Part shown: positions 35,119-45,254 of the stretch, one piece after another | Position numbering within the stretch: the stretch's first letter is position 1 | How the letters are laid out: every line of letters starts with the position of its first letter | From: a bacterium | GTDB lineage: Bacteria; SZUA-79; Acidulodesulfobacterales; Acidulodesulfobacteraceae | Length of the DNA stretch: 64,000 nt | NCBI GenBank assembly: GCA_021798875.1 | Contig: JAJZBN010000006.1 | Coordinates: 37,993 to 101,992, forward strand | Direction of reading: 5' to 3' | Made by a program: the position numbers and the translations under genes | Notes under the pieces: generated by a model | Databases searched by the model: none | Told to the model about the DNA's origin: nothing | What the model saw: only the letters and a program-made list of their open reading frames with translations

Positions 35119-36197
35119 TTTAAAAACCCTCTCATAAATTCCGCGGTTTCCTCAGGAATAGCAGTATTAATGGACATTCCCGTTCCTATTTCGAAACCGG
35201 CCTTCATAGTAAGCCTTGGAATAATTCTTAGGCTCCAGTGGTAATAGTCTTCTTTTTCGTCGGCTATAGGCGGATTATTAAATACGAAATTATAATCCGG
35301 ATTGTCGAGCGCATCATACATACCTTTAAGAATCTTTTTGACTATGATGCCGAGAGCCTTGGCCTTATCCATAGAAATATTAGAAAAACATGGTTCGTGC
35401 GACAGCGGCATTATCCAAGTTTCAAAAGGGCTCGTCGAAGCAAACGGATGAAAAACTATAAAATCGTCGGTCTGCATTATTATCCTTCTGCCGTCCACTA
35501 TTTCAGCCTGTATCATATCGCAAAAAATGCATCTTCCGACCTCGTCGTAATAAAATCTTGCCTGCGAAATATTATTTCTAAGGTTAAGCGGTATTACGGG
35601 AGTCGCTATAATCTGCGAATGAGAATGAATAATCGACGTTCCGGCATTAGCGCCGCTGTTTTTAAAAATTATAATGTATTTAAATTTAGAATTGGTACGC
35701 AGGCTCAAATACCTCTGCCTGTACATCAAAAATAGCTCCTGCACCTGCTTGTCGGAAAAAAAAGGAATCGTTTCATTGTGTTTAGGCGTATCTATTACTA
35801 CTTCGTGCGTACCAATTCCGGGTTTAGTCCTGAAAACTTCCGTTGCCCTGGGAAAAAAATATCCCGTAAAATCTGTATTTACGGATTTAATGCCTTCGTA
35901 AACATTTAAATTTTCTTCCGAATTAAGGGAAAGAGCTGCAAATTTATTTGGGATTACTCTTATCCACCAGCCCTTAGTATTGGGAGCGGTGCCGTAAGTC
36001 CTGAAAGAATCGACTTCATGCGGCGAAAGATATTCGTTTCCAGAACAAAATGGGCAATCTGCAGAATATTCGCCGACCTTTTCGGACGCATCTTTTTTAT
36101 ATTCGGTGTCCCTGCCGAATTCGTTAGGCCTTCTTCTTCTTTCTGTAGCTATTATGACCCATTCTCTTGTAGTAGGATCCTGTCTTAATTCAGACAT
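35112..36197 (-). CDS. galT: Galactose-1-phosphate/UTP-hexose-1-phosphate uridylyltransferase
   Basis: A 361-residue HIT-superfamily enzyme that exchanges UMP between UDP-sugar and hexose-1-phosphate. The N-terminus ELRQDPTTREWVIIATERRRRP is typical. Cysteine pairs CPFC and CIFC are the probable zinc site. The active-site triad is IIHSHSQII, with HSHSQ in place of the HPHGQ of E. coli GalT, as in many archaeal and thermophile forms. The gene runs into gph, whose reading frame begins inside its 3' end. Confidence 0.9.
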   Translation of the reverse strand: MSELRQDPTTREWVIIATERRRRPNEFGRDTEYKKDASEKVGEYSADCPFCSGNEYLSPHEVDSFRTYGTAPNTKGWWIRVIPNKFAALSLNSEENLNVYEGIKSVNTDFTGYFFPRATEVFRTKPGIGTHEVVIDTPKHNETIPFFSDKQVQELFLMYRQRYLSLRTNSKFKYIIIFKNSGANAGTSIIHSHSQIIATPVIPLNLRNNISQARFYYDEVGRCIFCDMIQAEIVDGRRIIMQTDDFIVFHPFASTSPFETWIMPLSHEPCFSNISMDKAKALGIIVKKILKGMYDALDNPDYNFVFNNPPIADEKEDYYHWSLRIIPRLTMKAGFEIGTGMSINTAIPEETAEFMRGFLKF

Positions 36198-36245
36198 ATT
36201 TAATATTTATATATAATCTCTGTTCTTATATTTTTTTTATTGTTT

Positions 36246-37934
36246 TTATTGTTTTATATATTCATTATATAAAAAATCATGAATTTTACAAGAATTATTT
36301 ACGTCAGAGAAGTTAAACCGCAGAGATTTATTCCAGACCGCAAAAGGTTTGTTTTGTTCACCGCCTATTCCACCGTGGGCCCCCATCTGATTTTCAAAAT
36401 TTATTATATTTTTACCGTCGTATTCTCCAAATAAAATTAAATCTCCGGAATTTTTAAATCCGATAAATTTTTCTAATGATGAGAATGTTGTTTCTGCTTC
36501 CGTTTTTGTTTTACATGCATCGATTATTTTTCTTATCGTAAAATTTTTGTCCGCCGAATTATTTATTAAATATTTTAAAGAGTAAAATTTTTCTTCTTCT
36601 TTGTCGTATATGGAAATTTCGCCTTTTTCGTTAATTCCGGTTATAAAACCTATGCCTTTTAAGTTCGCAAGCATATTAATCAGTTTACTGTATTTATTTT
36701 CAATCTCCTCGAGAGTCATTCTTCGAGATTTTCCCGAAAAATAGATATTGGCCATTGGCCCCGAATCCATTATGTAAATCGTTTTTTCGGTCTGCCATTG
36801 AAACTCCAGTATGCTTTCGGGTTCTTTGACCGATTTCATTCCACCGATATATCTGTTATAAATTTTTTTGCAAGTCCCTTTCGTAAAAAAGTCGCCAATA
36901 TATAAAAATAATCTTTTAAAAACCGCATTATATCCCGTATCGAATTCATACACTTTTAATTCAGAATCGTTAATATATCCGCCGATTGCATCTTTGAGCA
37001 TTTTACCGCCGTTAGCTTTTTGAAAAGGAATCGACGGCGTGTGTCCGTGATCGGATATTATAAAAAAGTCGTATTTTCGTTCCGATTTCATTAAAGCTTT
37101 ATTTATGTGATAAATTTTTCTGTCTATAGCCTTTAACGTCCTTAACGCGCTATATGAATATGGACCTCTGTGATGCGAAAGTTCGTCGTATCCTATATAA
37201 TCCGAATATATATACGGCACGCCGCGGGAAATATCCATTATAGCGCCGAAAGTTTCTATCTCTTTAAATATAACGTTGGTCATAGCCCTTGCAAAAGGGA
37301 AAAAACCTTCGGGACGAACTTCGCGTTTCTTAACTATATCCTCTATTTTTTCAAATATTTCCAATAACGCTTCAAAAAAAACGTAAAAGAAAGTTTTTAT
37401 AAATGTAAATATATGAAAAACAAAAACAATAAATATATCGAAATTCCTTACTTTTTTTTTAAATAAATATCTTATTGAAAACGTTGAAAGAGTGAAAGTT
37501 GAGCGGGATGCCCCGCCGGAAAACAAATTAACGTAACTTGAGCCGCCTTTTAAAAGACCAGGGCTTTTTTTAGCTAAACGTTCTTCGATGCGACCGGCGC
37601 TTTCAGGTTTTTTAAATATTATTTCCTCTCCGGTCTCTCTTTCTATCCATCTGAAACCTGGTATATCGTCGTTATTTCCGTATAAAAGACCCGCCTGAAA
37701 AAAAGGTGTGTCGCTGGGTACTCCCGTAAAATAATCGTCGAGCAGATAATCTCCCGAATTTATCATTTTTTTAAGGTGAGGCATTAGGTTTAACGAAAGA
37801 GCTTTTTTTAAAGCGGCGTAAGAAAGTCCGTCTATTTGAAATATAACAAAGCCTTTTTTTTCGATAGACTTAGCTATTTTTATTTTTCTTATAGATTTTT
37901 TAAAAATATTTAACAGGCTTAATTTCATACTCAA
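36246..37934 (-). CDS. Alkaline-phosphatase-superfamily (type I phosphodiesterase-like) protein
   Basis: A 562-residue protein with the metal-site aspartate D35 (VIFQIDGLSY), the probable nucleophile T76 in GVPSDTPFFQAGLLYG, and the later metal motif ISDHGHTPSIPF. One or two hydrophobic helices near residues 170-205 could anchor it to the membrane in the middle of the fold. The arrangement resembles nucleotide pyrophosphatase/phosphodiesterase or phosphoglycerol-type hydrolases. It overlaps the ABC-2 permease gene by 4 bp, so the two are translated together. The substrate is unknown; a lipid or cell-surface phosphoester is a guess from the pairing. Confidence 0.75.
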   Translation of the reverse strand: MSMKLSLLNIFKKSIRKIKIAKSIEKKGFVIFQIDGLSYAALKKALSLNLMPHLKKMINSGDYLLDDYFTGVPSDTPFFQAGLLYGNNDDIPGFRWIERETGEEIIFKKPESAGRIEERLAKKSPGLLKGGSSYVNLFSGGASRSTFTLSTFSIRYLFKKKVRNFDIFIVFVFHIFTFIKTFFYVFFEALLEIFEKIEDIVKKREVRPEGFFPFARAMTNVIFKEIETFGAIMDISRGVPYIYSDYIGYDELSHHRGPYSYSALRTLKAIDRKIYHINKALMKSERKYDFFIISDHGHTPSIPFQKANGGKMLKDAIGGYINDSELKVYEFDTGYNAVFKRLFLYIGDFFTKGTCKKIYNRYIGGMKSVKEPESILEFQWQTEKTIYIMDSGPMANIYFSGKSRRMTLEEIENKYSKLINMLANLKGIGFITGINEKGEISIYDKEEEKFYSLKYLINNSADKNFTIRKIIDACKTKTEAETTFSSLEKFIGFKNSGDLILFGEYDGKNIINFENQMGAHGGIGGEQNKPFAVWNKSLRFNFSDVNNSCKIHDFLYNEYIKQ

Positions 37935-38704
37935 TTATCTTCTCTTTCAAAAAGATAGTTCGAAAGAAACACCATTAAAGTTAAAAAGCCTGCTATAAAA
38001 ATAAAATTCCATACAAGAGGAGTTTCAGGCATAAATAATGTCTTTTTTTTACCGTAAAAAAACAGGTACTTCATTATATCTACCGAATAGGTAACGGGAT
38101 TTATATAAGCCAATATTTTTAAAAAAAACGGAAATTTTTTAATGGGATAAAGCGCTCCGCTTACGAAAAACATAGGCTGTACCAATAAATTAATAATGGA
38201 ATTAAACCCTTCGAAAGACGTCATTTTAGAAGCTATCACTATGCCGAATGCCGTTATGGAGCATGATATTAAAAATAAAGAGGCCGCTATAAGCAAAAAC
38301 GAAATAACCGTAACGCGGATTCCCAAAAAAGGGACGAACGCCAGCATTATAAGAGCCTGAAACGTACTTATAATGCCGCCGGACGTAATTTTTGCCAGAA
38401 CAAAGGTTTTTCTTGAAACGGGCGAAACCAATATTTCTTTTAAAACGCCGAATTCCCTGTCCCAGATAATAGATATAGACGAAAATATAGACCGGAAAAG
38501 TACGGTCATAATAAGTATGCCCGGAAAAATATACTGCATATAAGAACCGTTTTTCATTTTTACGAGAGTAGAAATTCCGTAACCTACGAATAAAAGCCAT
38601 ATTACAGGTCTTGAGAGGTCTGTAACGAGCCTTGACTTTTGTCTAGTAAATTTTAAAATTTCCCTTTTATTTATAGCTATAAAAGCTCTAAATTCGCCTT
38701 TCAT
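37931..38704 (-). CDS. ABC-2 type transporter permease
   Basis: A 257-residue membrane protein with six predicted helices and the ABC-2 signature region around IWDREFGVLKEILVSPVSRKTFVLAK, then MFFVSGALYPIKKFP. Such permeases export polysaccharides, lipids or drugs with a separate ATPase. No ATPase gene is adjacent: upstream is a methyltransferase, downstream the phosphatase-fold gene it overlaps by 4 bp. Confidence 0.85.
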   Translation of the reverse strand: MKGEFRAFIAINKREILKFTRQKSRLVTDLSRPVIWLLFVGYGISTLVKMKNGSYMQYIFPGILIMTVLFRSIFSSISIIWDREFGVLKEILVSPVSRKTFVLAKITSGGIISTFQALIMLAFVPFLGIRVTVISFLLIAASLFLISCSITAFGIVIASKMTSFEGFNSIINLLVQPMFFVSGALYPIKKFPFFLKILAYINPVTYSVDIMKYLFFYGKKKTLFMPETPLVWNFIFIAGFLTLMVFLSNYLFEREDN

Positions 38705-38726
38705 AAATTATACCGACGTTATCCTT

Positions 38727-39575
38727 TTATTTTTTTACGCATGTAATTAAGAAATCGGTTTTAGAAATTAATATATCTTCTTTTTCGGAATTTAAAAATT
38801 TATAATAATCGTTTAATCCAGCGTGATATTCCGACGGCGTCATTATATCTTTTTCAAAAAGATTTTTTTTTATCGATTCAAATTCATTTTGCAATAACAG
38901 AAAAGCGTTTTTAATTTGTCCGGTACTGTCATAATCGTTTTTTCTTTTAAAAAAAATCTGCGTAAACGGTTTTATTTTAATATCGCAAAAACCGCCTGAA
39001 GATAAAAACGAAGGCAATTTTTTGGAAATATTTCTGTCGCCTCCGTTTAGCGCCTGATAACGAGAATATGCACTAAACAATTTTTTTGAATTGTCGGTAG
39101 GCTCAGGATAATGTAGCGTCATATCGTCTTCTATGTCTATTAAAATTAACAATCCGCCGTATTTTAAAGTTCTTTTTATTTCCGAAAGAAATGAAGCCGA
39201 AAGATTTGTATGCTGAAAAACATATCTTGCGAAAATTGCGTCGAATATTTCCGCTTTGAAAGGCATACTGCGGACGTCTGCTTTAATATAAGAAGTGTTT
39301 GAGGCGTTGCCGCCGAGCGCCGCCGCAGTCTTTAAAGAGACTGCATCTGAATCTAATCCTATAATTTTTAATGGATTTTTTTCTTTAAGGATGCAGGGAA
39401 GAATTCCCAAACCCGTACCTGCATCGCATATTGTTTTTCCGGCAAAGGAATACTCCAGTTCGCTAATCTGACTCAATAAAAACGGCGCCGTTAAAAATGA
39501 CTGGAAAGCTATATAGCGGACATCGGCGGAATTAGTTTCCGCTAAAGCCGCATCTAAAAATTGTCCGCAATACAA
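38727..39575 (-). CDS. Class I SAM-dependent methyltransferase
   Basis: A 282-residue protein with the SAM motif ICDAGTGLGILPCIL, the acidic ribose contact IIGLDSDAV, and DAIFARYVFQHT in the position of motif IV. The fold is of the UbiE/Methyltransf_11 type. The substrate is unknown. It lies 8 bp downstream of purA and 22 bp upstream of the ABC-2 permease gene. Confidence 0.8.
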   Translation of the reverse strand: MYCGQFLDAALAETNSADVRYIAFQSFLTAPFLLSQISELEYSFAGKTICDAGTGLGILPCILKEKNPLKIIGLDSDAVSLKTAAALGGNASNTSYIKADVRSMPFKAEIFDAIFARYVFQHTNLSASFLSEIKRTLKYGGLLILIDIEDDMTLHYPEPTDNSKKLFSAYSRYQALNGGDRNISKKLPSFLSSGGFCDIKIKPFTQIFFKRKNDYDSTGQIKNAFLLLQNEFESIKKNLFEKDIMTPSEYHAGLNDYYKFLNSEKEDILISKTDFLITCVKK

Positions 39576-39583
39576 AACCCTTC

Positions 39584-40876
39584 CTAAAATATATTTTTTA
39601 AATTTATAATCTGCATTCTGTCTTTTCCTATGGAAAGCATATTTATTTTCAATCCGGTAAGTTCTTCTATTCTTAAAATATATTTCTGGGCATTCACCGG
39701 CAGGTCTTTAAAATCTTTTATTTGCGATATATCGCCGCTCCATCCTTCCGCTTCTTCATAAATCGGAACGGCTTTTTCATAGTCGGATGAAGAAAAAGGT
39801 AGATGATTGATTACGGCGCCGTTCAGCATATAACCGGTACAAATTTTAATCTTCGGCAGACCCGATAAAACGTCGAGTTTCGTAACGACCATTCCGGTAA
39901 TTCCGTTTAAACGGCCAGCTTCTTTAATTAAATTTACGTCGAACCAGCCGCATCTTCTCGGTCTTCCCGTAACCGAACCGAATTCTTCTCCTTTATCCCT
40001 GATGTTTTTGCCGTCGTCGCCTTTTAATTCCGTCGGAAAATAACCTTCCCCGACACGTGTAGTATATGCTTTGGTAATACCTATAACTTCGTCTATTTTC
40101 GTCGGTCCCAAACCTACGCCGGCAAGAGAAGAACCGCTAACCGTATTAGACGAAGTAACGTAAGGATATGTGCCATGGTCGACGTCTAAAAAAGTACCTT
40201 GCGCACCTTCGAGCATAACGTTAAGTCCCTGTTCCAATTTTTCGTTTATAAATATAGACGAATCTATAAGAAAATCCTTTATTTTTTCTCCGTAATTTAA
40301 ATATTCTTCAATTAAATCGTCTGGATTAAATACTTCTTCCCCAAGCACGTTTTTAAATAGATAATTTTTTTCTTTAAGGCTCAAAACTATTTTATTATAC
40401 AGCACGTCTCTTTTTAAAAGATCGACGGCACGTATTCCGAGCCTTGCAACTTTATCTTCATATGCCGGACCTATTCCCCTTCCGGTAGTGCCTATCATTC
40501 CGGCGCCTCGCAATCTTTCCCTTGCCGTATCTAGTCTTTTATGATAAGGCATTATTATATGAGATTTATAGGATATAAAAAACCTGTTCTTAATATTTAT
40601 CCCTACGGTTTTTAATTCTTCAAGCTCCTGGAAGAGGACGGAAGGATCGATTACTACGCCGTTTCCAAGAATACATATTTTATCTTCGTTTAATATACCT
40701 GAGGGCACCAATCTGAATACTAAAGTTAAATCTCCGCACACGACGGTATGTCCCGCATTATTTCCGCCCTGATAACGCGCTACTATATCAGCATTTTTGG
40801 AAAGCAAATCGACTATTTTTCCTTTCCCTTCGTCTCCCCATTGAAGACCTACTACTACAATATTTTTTTTTCTCAT
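39584..40876 (-). CDS. purA: Adenylosuccinate synthetase
   Basis: A 430-residue GTP-dependent enzyme joining IMP and aspartate on the way to AMP. The first glycine loop VVGLQWGDEGKGKIVDLL carries the catalytic aspartate. GNNAGHTVV, TTGRGIGPAYEDK, EGAQGTFLDVDHGTYPYVTS and TRVGEGYFPTEL are all present. The order hisZ-purA lies within one run of minus-strand genes from 44.99 kb to 33.58 kb. Confidence 0.96.
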   Translation of the reverse strand: MRKKNIVVVGLQWGDEGKGKIVDLLSKNADIVARYQGGNNAGHTVVCGDLTLVFRLVPSGILNEDKICILGNGVVIDPSVLFQELEELKTVGINIKNRFFISYKSHIIMPYHKRLDTARERLRGAGMIGTTGRGIGPAYEDKVARLGIRAVDLLKRDVLYNKIVLSLKEKNYLFKNVLGEEVFNPDDLIEEYLNYGEKIKDFLIDSSIFINEKLEQGLNVMLEGAQGTFLDVDHGTYPYVTSSNTVSGSSLAGVGLGPTKIDEVIGITKAYTTRVGEGYFPTELKGDDGKNIRDKGEEFGSVTGRPRRCGWFDVNLIKEAGRLNGITGMVVTKLDVLSGLPKIKICTGYMLNGAVINHLPFSSSDYEKAVPIYEEAEGWSGDISQIKDFKDLPVNAQKYILRIEELTGLKINMLSIGKDRMQIINLKNIF

Positions 40877-40894
40877 ATTCTTATAGTTATAATT

Positions 40895-42157
40895 TTATAT
40901 ATTTTCGGTATTTTTTTTAAATTCAGCTATATTTTTATATTTTCTTTCTTTGCCTGAATTTATATCGCTCAGTAAAATATGGTCTTCCGCTATGTTTATA
41001 ATTTTTTTTATTCTATTTTCCTTCATATATTTTATAATATCCAAATATCCGTAGTTCATAAAATTAGTTTCTACCGCATATCCTTTTTTGCGCAAAAATA
41101 CAATAATTTCTACTTCGGATTTTTTGTCTGCCGTTTTATTAAAAACAAGAAAATCTCTTTTTTTAAATCCATTTTGCGAAAAATCGCCGTATCTGCATAA
41201 AGTATCGAGATTAACGGCAAAACCCGCTCCGGCACAACTCTCTCCAAACCTGCCGATTAAATTATTATATCTTCCGCCTCCAAAAATTTCGTAACCTACA
41301 TGAGGCGCAAAACATTCGAATATCGTTCCCGTATAATAGTTTAGTCCTCTTATCTCGCCGAGGTCTATAGTTATATATTTTTCTAATTTATAATGTTTAA
41401 TATACGAAAGTATTCTTTCAAGAGTTTCCAATGCTTCTTGGGACTTTTCGTCCGAAGCCATTTTCCATGCTTTTTTTATAACCGATTTTTCGCCGAAGAT
41501 GAACGGAAGTTCGCTTATAACTTCTTTCTTTTTTAACGGTATAGAAGCTCCTTCAAGAAAAACGTTTAAGCCCGAAGAATCTTTCCTTAAAATAAATTCT
41601 TCGATTTTTTCTCTTACGGCGTGTTCTATTTCGGATACTATTCCTTTAAAAAATTCTACGTTTCCTATATCTACGCTGAAATCCTTAACTCCGAGCCGTT
41701 TTAAAGATTCAATGCCCATTATAATAAGTTCAGCGTCGCTTTCCGGACTTTCGGGTCCGACCGATTCCACCCCTGCCTGCCATATTTCTCTGGGCCTGCC
41801 GAGAACCGGGTCTAAATTCCTCAAAACAGGGCCGAAGTAAGAAAACTTATACGGGAGAGCAACCGAATTTTTTAATGCCGAACTTAACCTTGCTATCTGA
41901 GGAGTGAAATCGCTTCTTAAGGACAACATCTCCCCCGTACTTATATCGGCAATTTTAAAAAGTTCACTTGCTTTAGAACTCAATAGAAAAACATCTAAAA
42001 AATCTATGCTTGGAGTTATGACCTTTCCGTAACCCCATCTAGAAAATTCTTCAAGAAGCGTATTTGCAACACTGTCTATATTTTCCGTTTCCGCTATTAA
42101 AAAATCTCTTGTTCCTGCGGGCGGTTGAGAAGAAAACATTAAGTTTTTCTTGTTCAC
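40895..42157 (-). CDS. hisZ: ATP phosphoribosyltransferase regulatory subunit HisZ
   Basis: A 420-residue class II synthetase-like protein. PPAGTRDFL at the N-terminus, SLRSDFTPQIARL and LNYYTGTIFECF are motifs shared with histidyl-tRNA synthetase. The anticodon-binding domain is replaced by a shorter C-terminal region, which points to HisZ. HisZ activates the short form of HisG in histidine synthesis. No hisG lies in the window. It overlaps serA by one base. Confidence 0.85.
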   Translation of the reverse strand: MNKKNLMFSSQPPAGTRDFLIAETENIDSVANTLLEEFSRWGYGKVITPSIDFLDVFLLSSKASELFKIADISTGEMLSLRSDFTPQIARLSSALKNSVALPYKFSYFGPVLRNLDPVLGRPREIWQAGVESVGPESPESDAELIIMGIESLKRLGVKDFSVDIGNVEFFKGIVSEIEHAVREKIEEFILRKDSSGLNVFLEGASIPLKKKEVISELPFIFGEKSVIKKAWKMASDEKSQEALETLERILSYIKHYKLEKYITIDLGEIRGLNYYTGTIFECFAPHVGYEIFGGGRYNNLIGRFGESCAGAGFAVNLDTLCRYGDFSQNGFKKRDFLVFNKTADKKSEVEIIVFLRKKGYAVETNFMNYGYLDIIKYMKENRIKKIINIAEDHILLSDINSGKERKYKNIAEFKKNTENI

Positions 42158-43734
42158 TATAACTCTAAATATTTTGCTTCCGTTATATTAGGTTCAGATT
42201 TTAACTCGTTAATAACTTCGCCATTAACTTCGGAATCAAGCTGTAAAATAGAAATGGCTTTGTCTAAATGCCTTCCGAGATGCATCCTTGCTATGTTAAT
42301 ACTATTTTTACCGAGTACTTTTCCTATAGATGCTATTACGCCGGGTTTATCTAAATTAAAGATAACCAAAATATGTCCTTCCGGAATAGCTTCGATTGCG
42401 TAATCGTCCACTTTTACTATCCACGGATTTTTTTTGCCGAATATCGCTCCTGTTATAGAAAAAGTTTTAACGTCGGTTTTAGCCGAAATAGATATGGTGC
42501 TGGTATAATCTAACGCCTGGTCCGATTTTGACTCTACTACGGATATTCCTCTTGCTTTTGCAACTTCTACGGCGTTAACGTAGTTAATATCTTCCCTGAG
42601 TACGGGATAAAGAACTCCTTTTACTACGTTAGGGGTTATAGCGCTTATATTGTGCTTAGAAACTGCGCCGTTGTAATCTATTTTAATTTCGGTAATTCCG
42701 CCGGTTATAATATTGCCGAGCAGTTTGCCTATTTTTTCGCCGAGATTAAGATAAGGGCCTATAATATCGACCTCTTCTTTTGTTACGGAAGGAACGTTAA
42801 CCGCATTTTTTATAGTTCCGTTAATAAGATAGTCGGCAATTTGATTGCATATTGCTACCGCAACGTTTGTCTGCGCTTCTTCGGTAGAAGCTCCGAGATG
42901 CGGCGTAGCAATAACATTGTCTAAAGTTAAAAGCGGATTGTTCACCGGCGGTTCAACCTCGAATACGTCTAACGCGCAGGCTGAAACTTTGCCTGATTTG
43001 AGAGCTTCGTATAAATCGGCTTCGTTTATTATTCCGCCTCTTGCTATATTAAGAAGCTTGACTCCGTCTTTCATCTTGGCTATGGTTTCTTTGTTTATCA
43101 TGCCTTTCGTTTCTTTTACCAAAGGCGTATGAACGCTTATATAGTCAGATTTTGCATATATTTCGTCTAAATCTACAAGATTTATTTCAAGTTCTTTTGC
43201 TTTTTCTTTAGATAGAAGCGGATCATAGCCTATAGGATTCATGCCGAAACATTTTGCGCGGTTATAAAGAACCTGCCCTATATTACCCATTCCTATAATA
43301 CCTAAGGTTTTTCCGTAAACTTCCGTACCTTGAAATTTGCTTTTTTCCCATTTACCTTCCTTTATAGAAAGAAAAGATTGAGGTATATACCTTGACATAG
43401 CCATAAGCATGCCGAAAGTAAGCTCTGCCGTCGTTACCGTATTTCCGCCGGGGGTATTCATAACGACTATTCCTGCGGCTGTAGCTGCGGCTTTATCTAC
43501 GTTATCCAATCCGCTTCCCGCTCTTCCTATTACTTTTAATTTTTTAGCGGCCTCTATAATATCTTTTGTAAGTTTTGTGGCGCTTCTTATTACTATACCA
43601 TCATACTCCCCTATTATTTGCTTAAGCTCTTCGGGCTTTAATCCGGTTTTAACGTCAACCTGTATTTTGCCTGTTTTCGTTAATATGTCGATACCTTCTT
43701 TTGAAAGTTTATCGCTTACGATAACTTTAAACAT
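42157..43734 (-). CDS. serA: D-3-phosphoglycerate dehydrogenase
   Basis: A 525-residue long-form SerA catalysing the first step of serine synthesis. The NAD site is LGIIGMGNIGQVL, the catalytic set includes ALDVFEVEPP and TPHLGASTEEAQ, followed by the intervening (ASB) domain and a C-terminal ACT domain (ILVIFNLDKPGVIASIG) for serine feedback. It lies downstream of a class V aminotransferase gene that may supply the next step, separated by a palindromic repeat. Confidence 0.95.
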   Translation of the reverse strand: MFKVIVSDKLSKEGIDILTKTGKIQVDVKTGLKPEELKQIIGEYDGIVIRSATKLTKDIIEAAKKLKVIGRAGSGLDNVDKAAATAAGIVVMNTPGGNTVTTAELTFGMLMAMSRYIPQSFLSIKEGKWEKSKFQGTEVYGKTLGIIGMGNIGQVLYNRAKCFGMNPIGYDPLLSKEKAKELEINLVDLDEIYAKSDYISVHTPLVKETKGMINKETIAKMKDGVKLLNIARGGIINEADLYEALKSGKVSACALDVFEVEPPVNNPLLTLDNVIATPHLGASTEEAQTNVAVAICNQIADYLINGTIKNAVNVPSVTKEEVDIIGPYLNLGEKIGKLLGNIITGGITEIKIDYNGAVSKHNISAITPNVVKGVLYPVLREDINYVNAVEVAKARGISVVESKSDQALDYTSTISISAKTDVKTFSITGAIFGKKNPWIVKVDDYAIEAIPEGHILVIFNLDKPGVIASIGKVLGKNSINIARMHLGRHLDKAISILQLDSEVNGEVINELKSEPNITEAKYLEL

Positions 43735-43766
43735 ATTATTTATCTCCTATATATTTTATTACTGGT

Positions 43767-43833
43767 ATGGAATTGAATTCTGTCCTTTTCTTTTCCATTT
43801 TGTGACAGGGACAGAATTGAATTCTGTCCCTGT
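43767..43833. repeat. AGAATTCAATTCT palindromic repeat, inverted copies
   Basis: GGAATTGAATTCTGTCC, then TTTTCTTTTCCATTTTGTGA, then CAGGGACAGAATTGAATTCT followed by GTCCCTGT. This is the reverse orientation of the units at 12.9 and 15.3 kb, with an extra half-unit. It sits between the aminotransferase gene and serA, both minus strand, where its hairpin may reduce read-through. Confidence 0.8.
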
Positions 43834-43846
43834 AATATTTAATGAT

Positions 43847-44989
43847 TTATTCGCCGAATAAAGCCTTTTGTGCGGCTTTAAGTCCGCTTCCAATTTCAAA
43901 CTTATATCCTAATTCTTTCAATACGGCTTCTAATGCCGATATTGCGGTTATAACGTCAAAACATCCGGCATATCCGAGGTGCGCTATTCTGAATATTTTG
44001 CCTTTTGCGGCATCCTGTCCGCCTGCTATGGTAATACCGTATTTTTCCCTTATGAGCTTAGTTATTTTGCCGGCATCTATGCCTTCGGGCGCCCATACCG
44101 CCGTAAGAGCGTTGGAAGGCTCATCCACGGTGTAAAGTTTTAATCCCATAGCCTGAACGGCAACCCTGACGGCATTTGCAAGATTTGCATGTCTTTTGAA
44201 TACTTTTTCCAATCCTTCTTCTTTAATTTCCCTTAATATTTCTCTTAATCCGACTATAAGCTGAACGTTGGGAGTATAAGCATTCTGATTTTTTTCCAAT
44301 GATTTTTTTTCTTTTTTAAAATTAAAATAGTACTTCGGCAGAGTCGATTTTTCTACGAAACTCCATGCTTTTTCGCTCAATGAAGCAAAAGCGAGTCCAG
44401 GAGGCAGCATAAGAGCTTTCTGGGAACCGGTAACGACTACGTCTATTCCCCATTCGTCCTGCGGAATATTCGTTACTCCAAGCGCCGTAATCGCATCTAC
44501 GACTAGAATGGTATTGGGTCTTTTTTTAACTATATCGGCAATTTCTTTAACAGGATGGTAGACTCCCGTGGACGTTTCGGATGCCTGTATGTAAACGGCT
44601 TTTATCTCAGGGTCTTCGTTTAACGCATCTTCTATAGACTTCGGAGAAACGGTATGTCCCCACTCTACGTCTATAGCTTTTACGTTAACCGAATATGCCT
44701 TGCATATATCGAACCATCTTTCGCCAAATTTTCCTCCTCTGACCGCAAGAGCATGATCGCCTGCTGAAAGCAGATTCGTAACGCATCCTTCCATAGCGCC
44801 TGTTCCGCTTGAAGTAAAAATTAAAACTTCCTGTTTGGTCTGAAACAGGAATTTAAGATTATCTCTGACTTCCTGCAGAATGACGGAATATTCGGGAGCG
44901 CGGTGATGAATTATAGGAAGCGACATTTCGGCTAAAGCGCGTTCTGGCACCGGTGTAGGTCCTGGCGCCAATAAATACTTTTTTTGCAT
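43847..44989 (-). CDS. Class V aminotransferase (serine/alanine-glyoxylate type)
   Basis: A 380-residue PLP enzyme. It opens LLAPGPTPVPERAL, has TSSGTGAMEG near residue 60, and the PLP lysine in VVTGSQKALMLPPGLAF. Proteins of this subfamily adjacent to serA often act as serine-pyruvate or phosphoserine aminotransferases. A role in serine synthesis is inferred from that neighbourhood. It starts 265 bp from the divergent mltD gene. Confidence 0.87.
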   Translation of the reverse strand: MQKKYLLAPGPTPVPERALAEMSLPIIHHRAPEYSVILQEVRDNLKFLFQTKQEVLIFTSSGTGAMEGCVTNLLSAGDHALAVRGGKFGERWFDICKAYSVNVKAIDVEWGHTVSPKSIEDALNEDPEIKAVYIQASETSTGVYHPVKEIADIVKKRPNTILVVDAITALGVTNIPQDEWGIDVVVTGSQKALMLPPGLAFASLSEKAWSFVEKSTLPKYYFNFKKEKKSLEKNQNAYTPNVQLIVGLREILREIKEEGLEKVFKRHANLANAVRVAVQAMGLKLYTVDEPSNALTAVWAPEGIDAGKITKLIREKYGITIAGGQDAAKGKIFRIAHLGYAGCFDVITAISALEAVLKELGYKFEIGSGLKAAQKALFGE

Positions 44990-45154
44990 TTTTAAACCCC
45001 TTTAATAATGTTAAAATTAATTTGAAAAAAATTATAACTATAAAATTAAATTTAAAACATTATATACTAAAACAAATTTAATAAAAAAAGTCAAGGATTT
45101 AATGTATTTTATACTTCTAAAGATTTGCGCTTTTTAATAAAATTTTTTTAAAAT

Positions 45155-45183
45155 TTGACTTTTCTTTATATAGACATTATAAT
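45155..45183 (+). promoter_or_regulatory. Sigma-70-type promoter for mltD
   Basis: TTGACT at 45155-45160 and TATAAT at 45178-45183 are separated by exactly 17 bases. The pair lies 71 bp before the mltD ATG in the AT-rich divergent gap 44990-45254. No other regulatory pattern is evident there. Confidence 0.7.
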
Positions 45184-45254
45184 TTATGATGTATTTATTT
45201 GTTCTACATTTTATATAGATATATTACTTATAATTTTAAATTTTAATAATTCAA

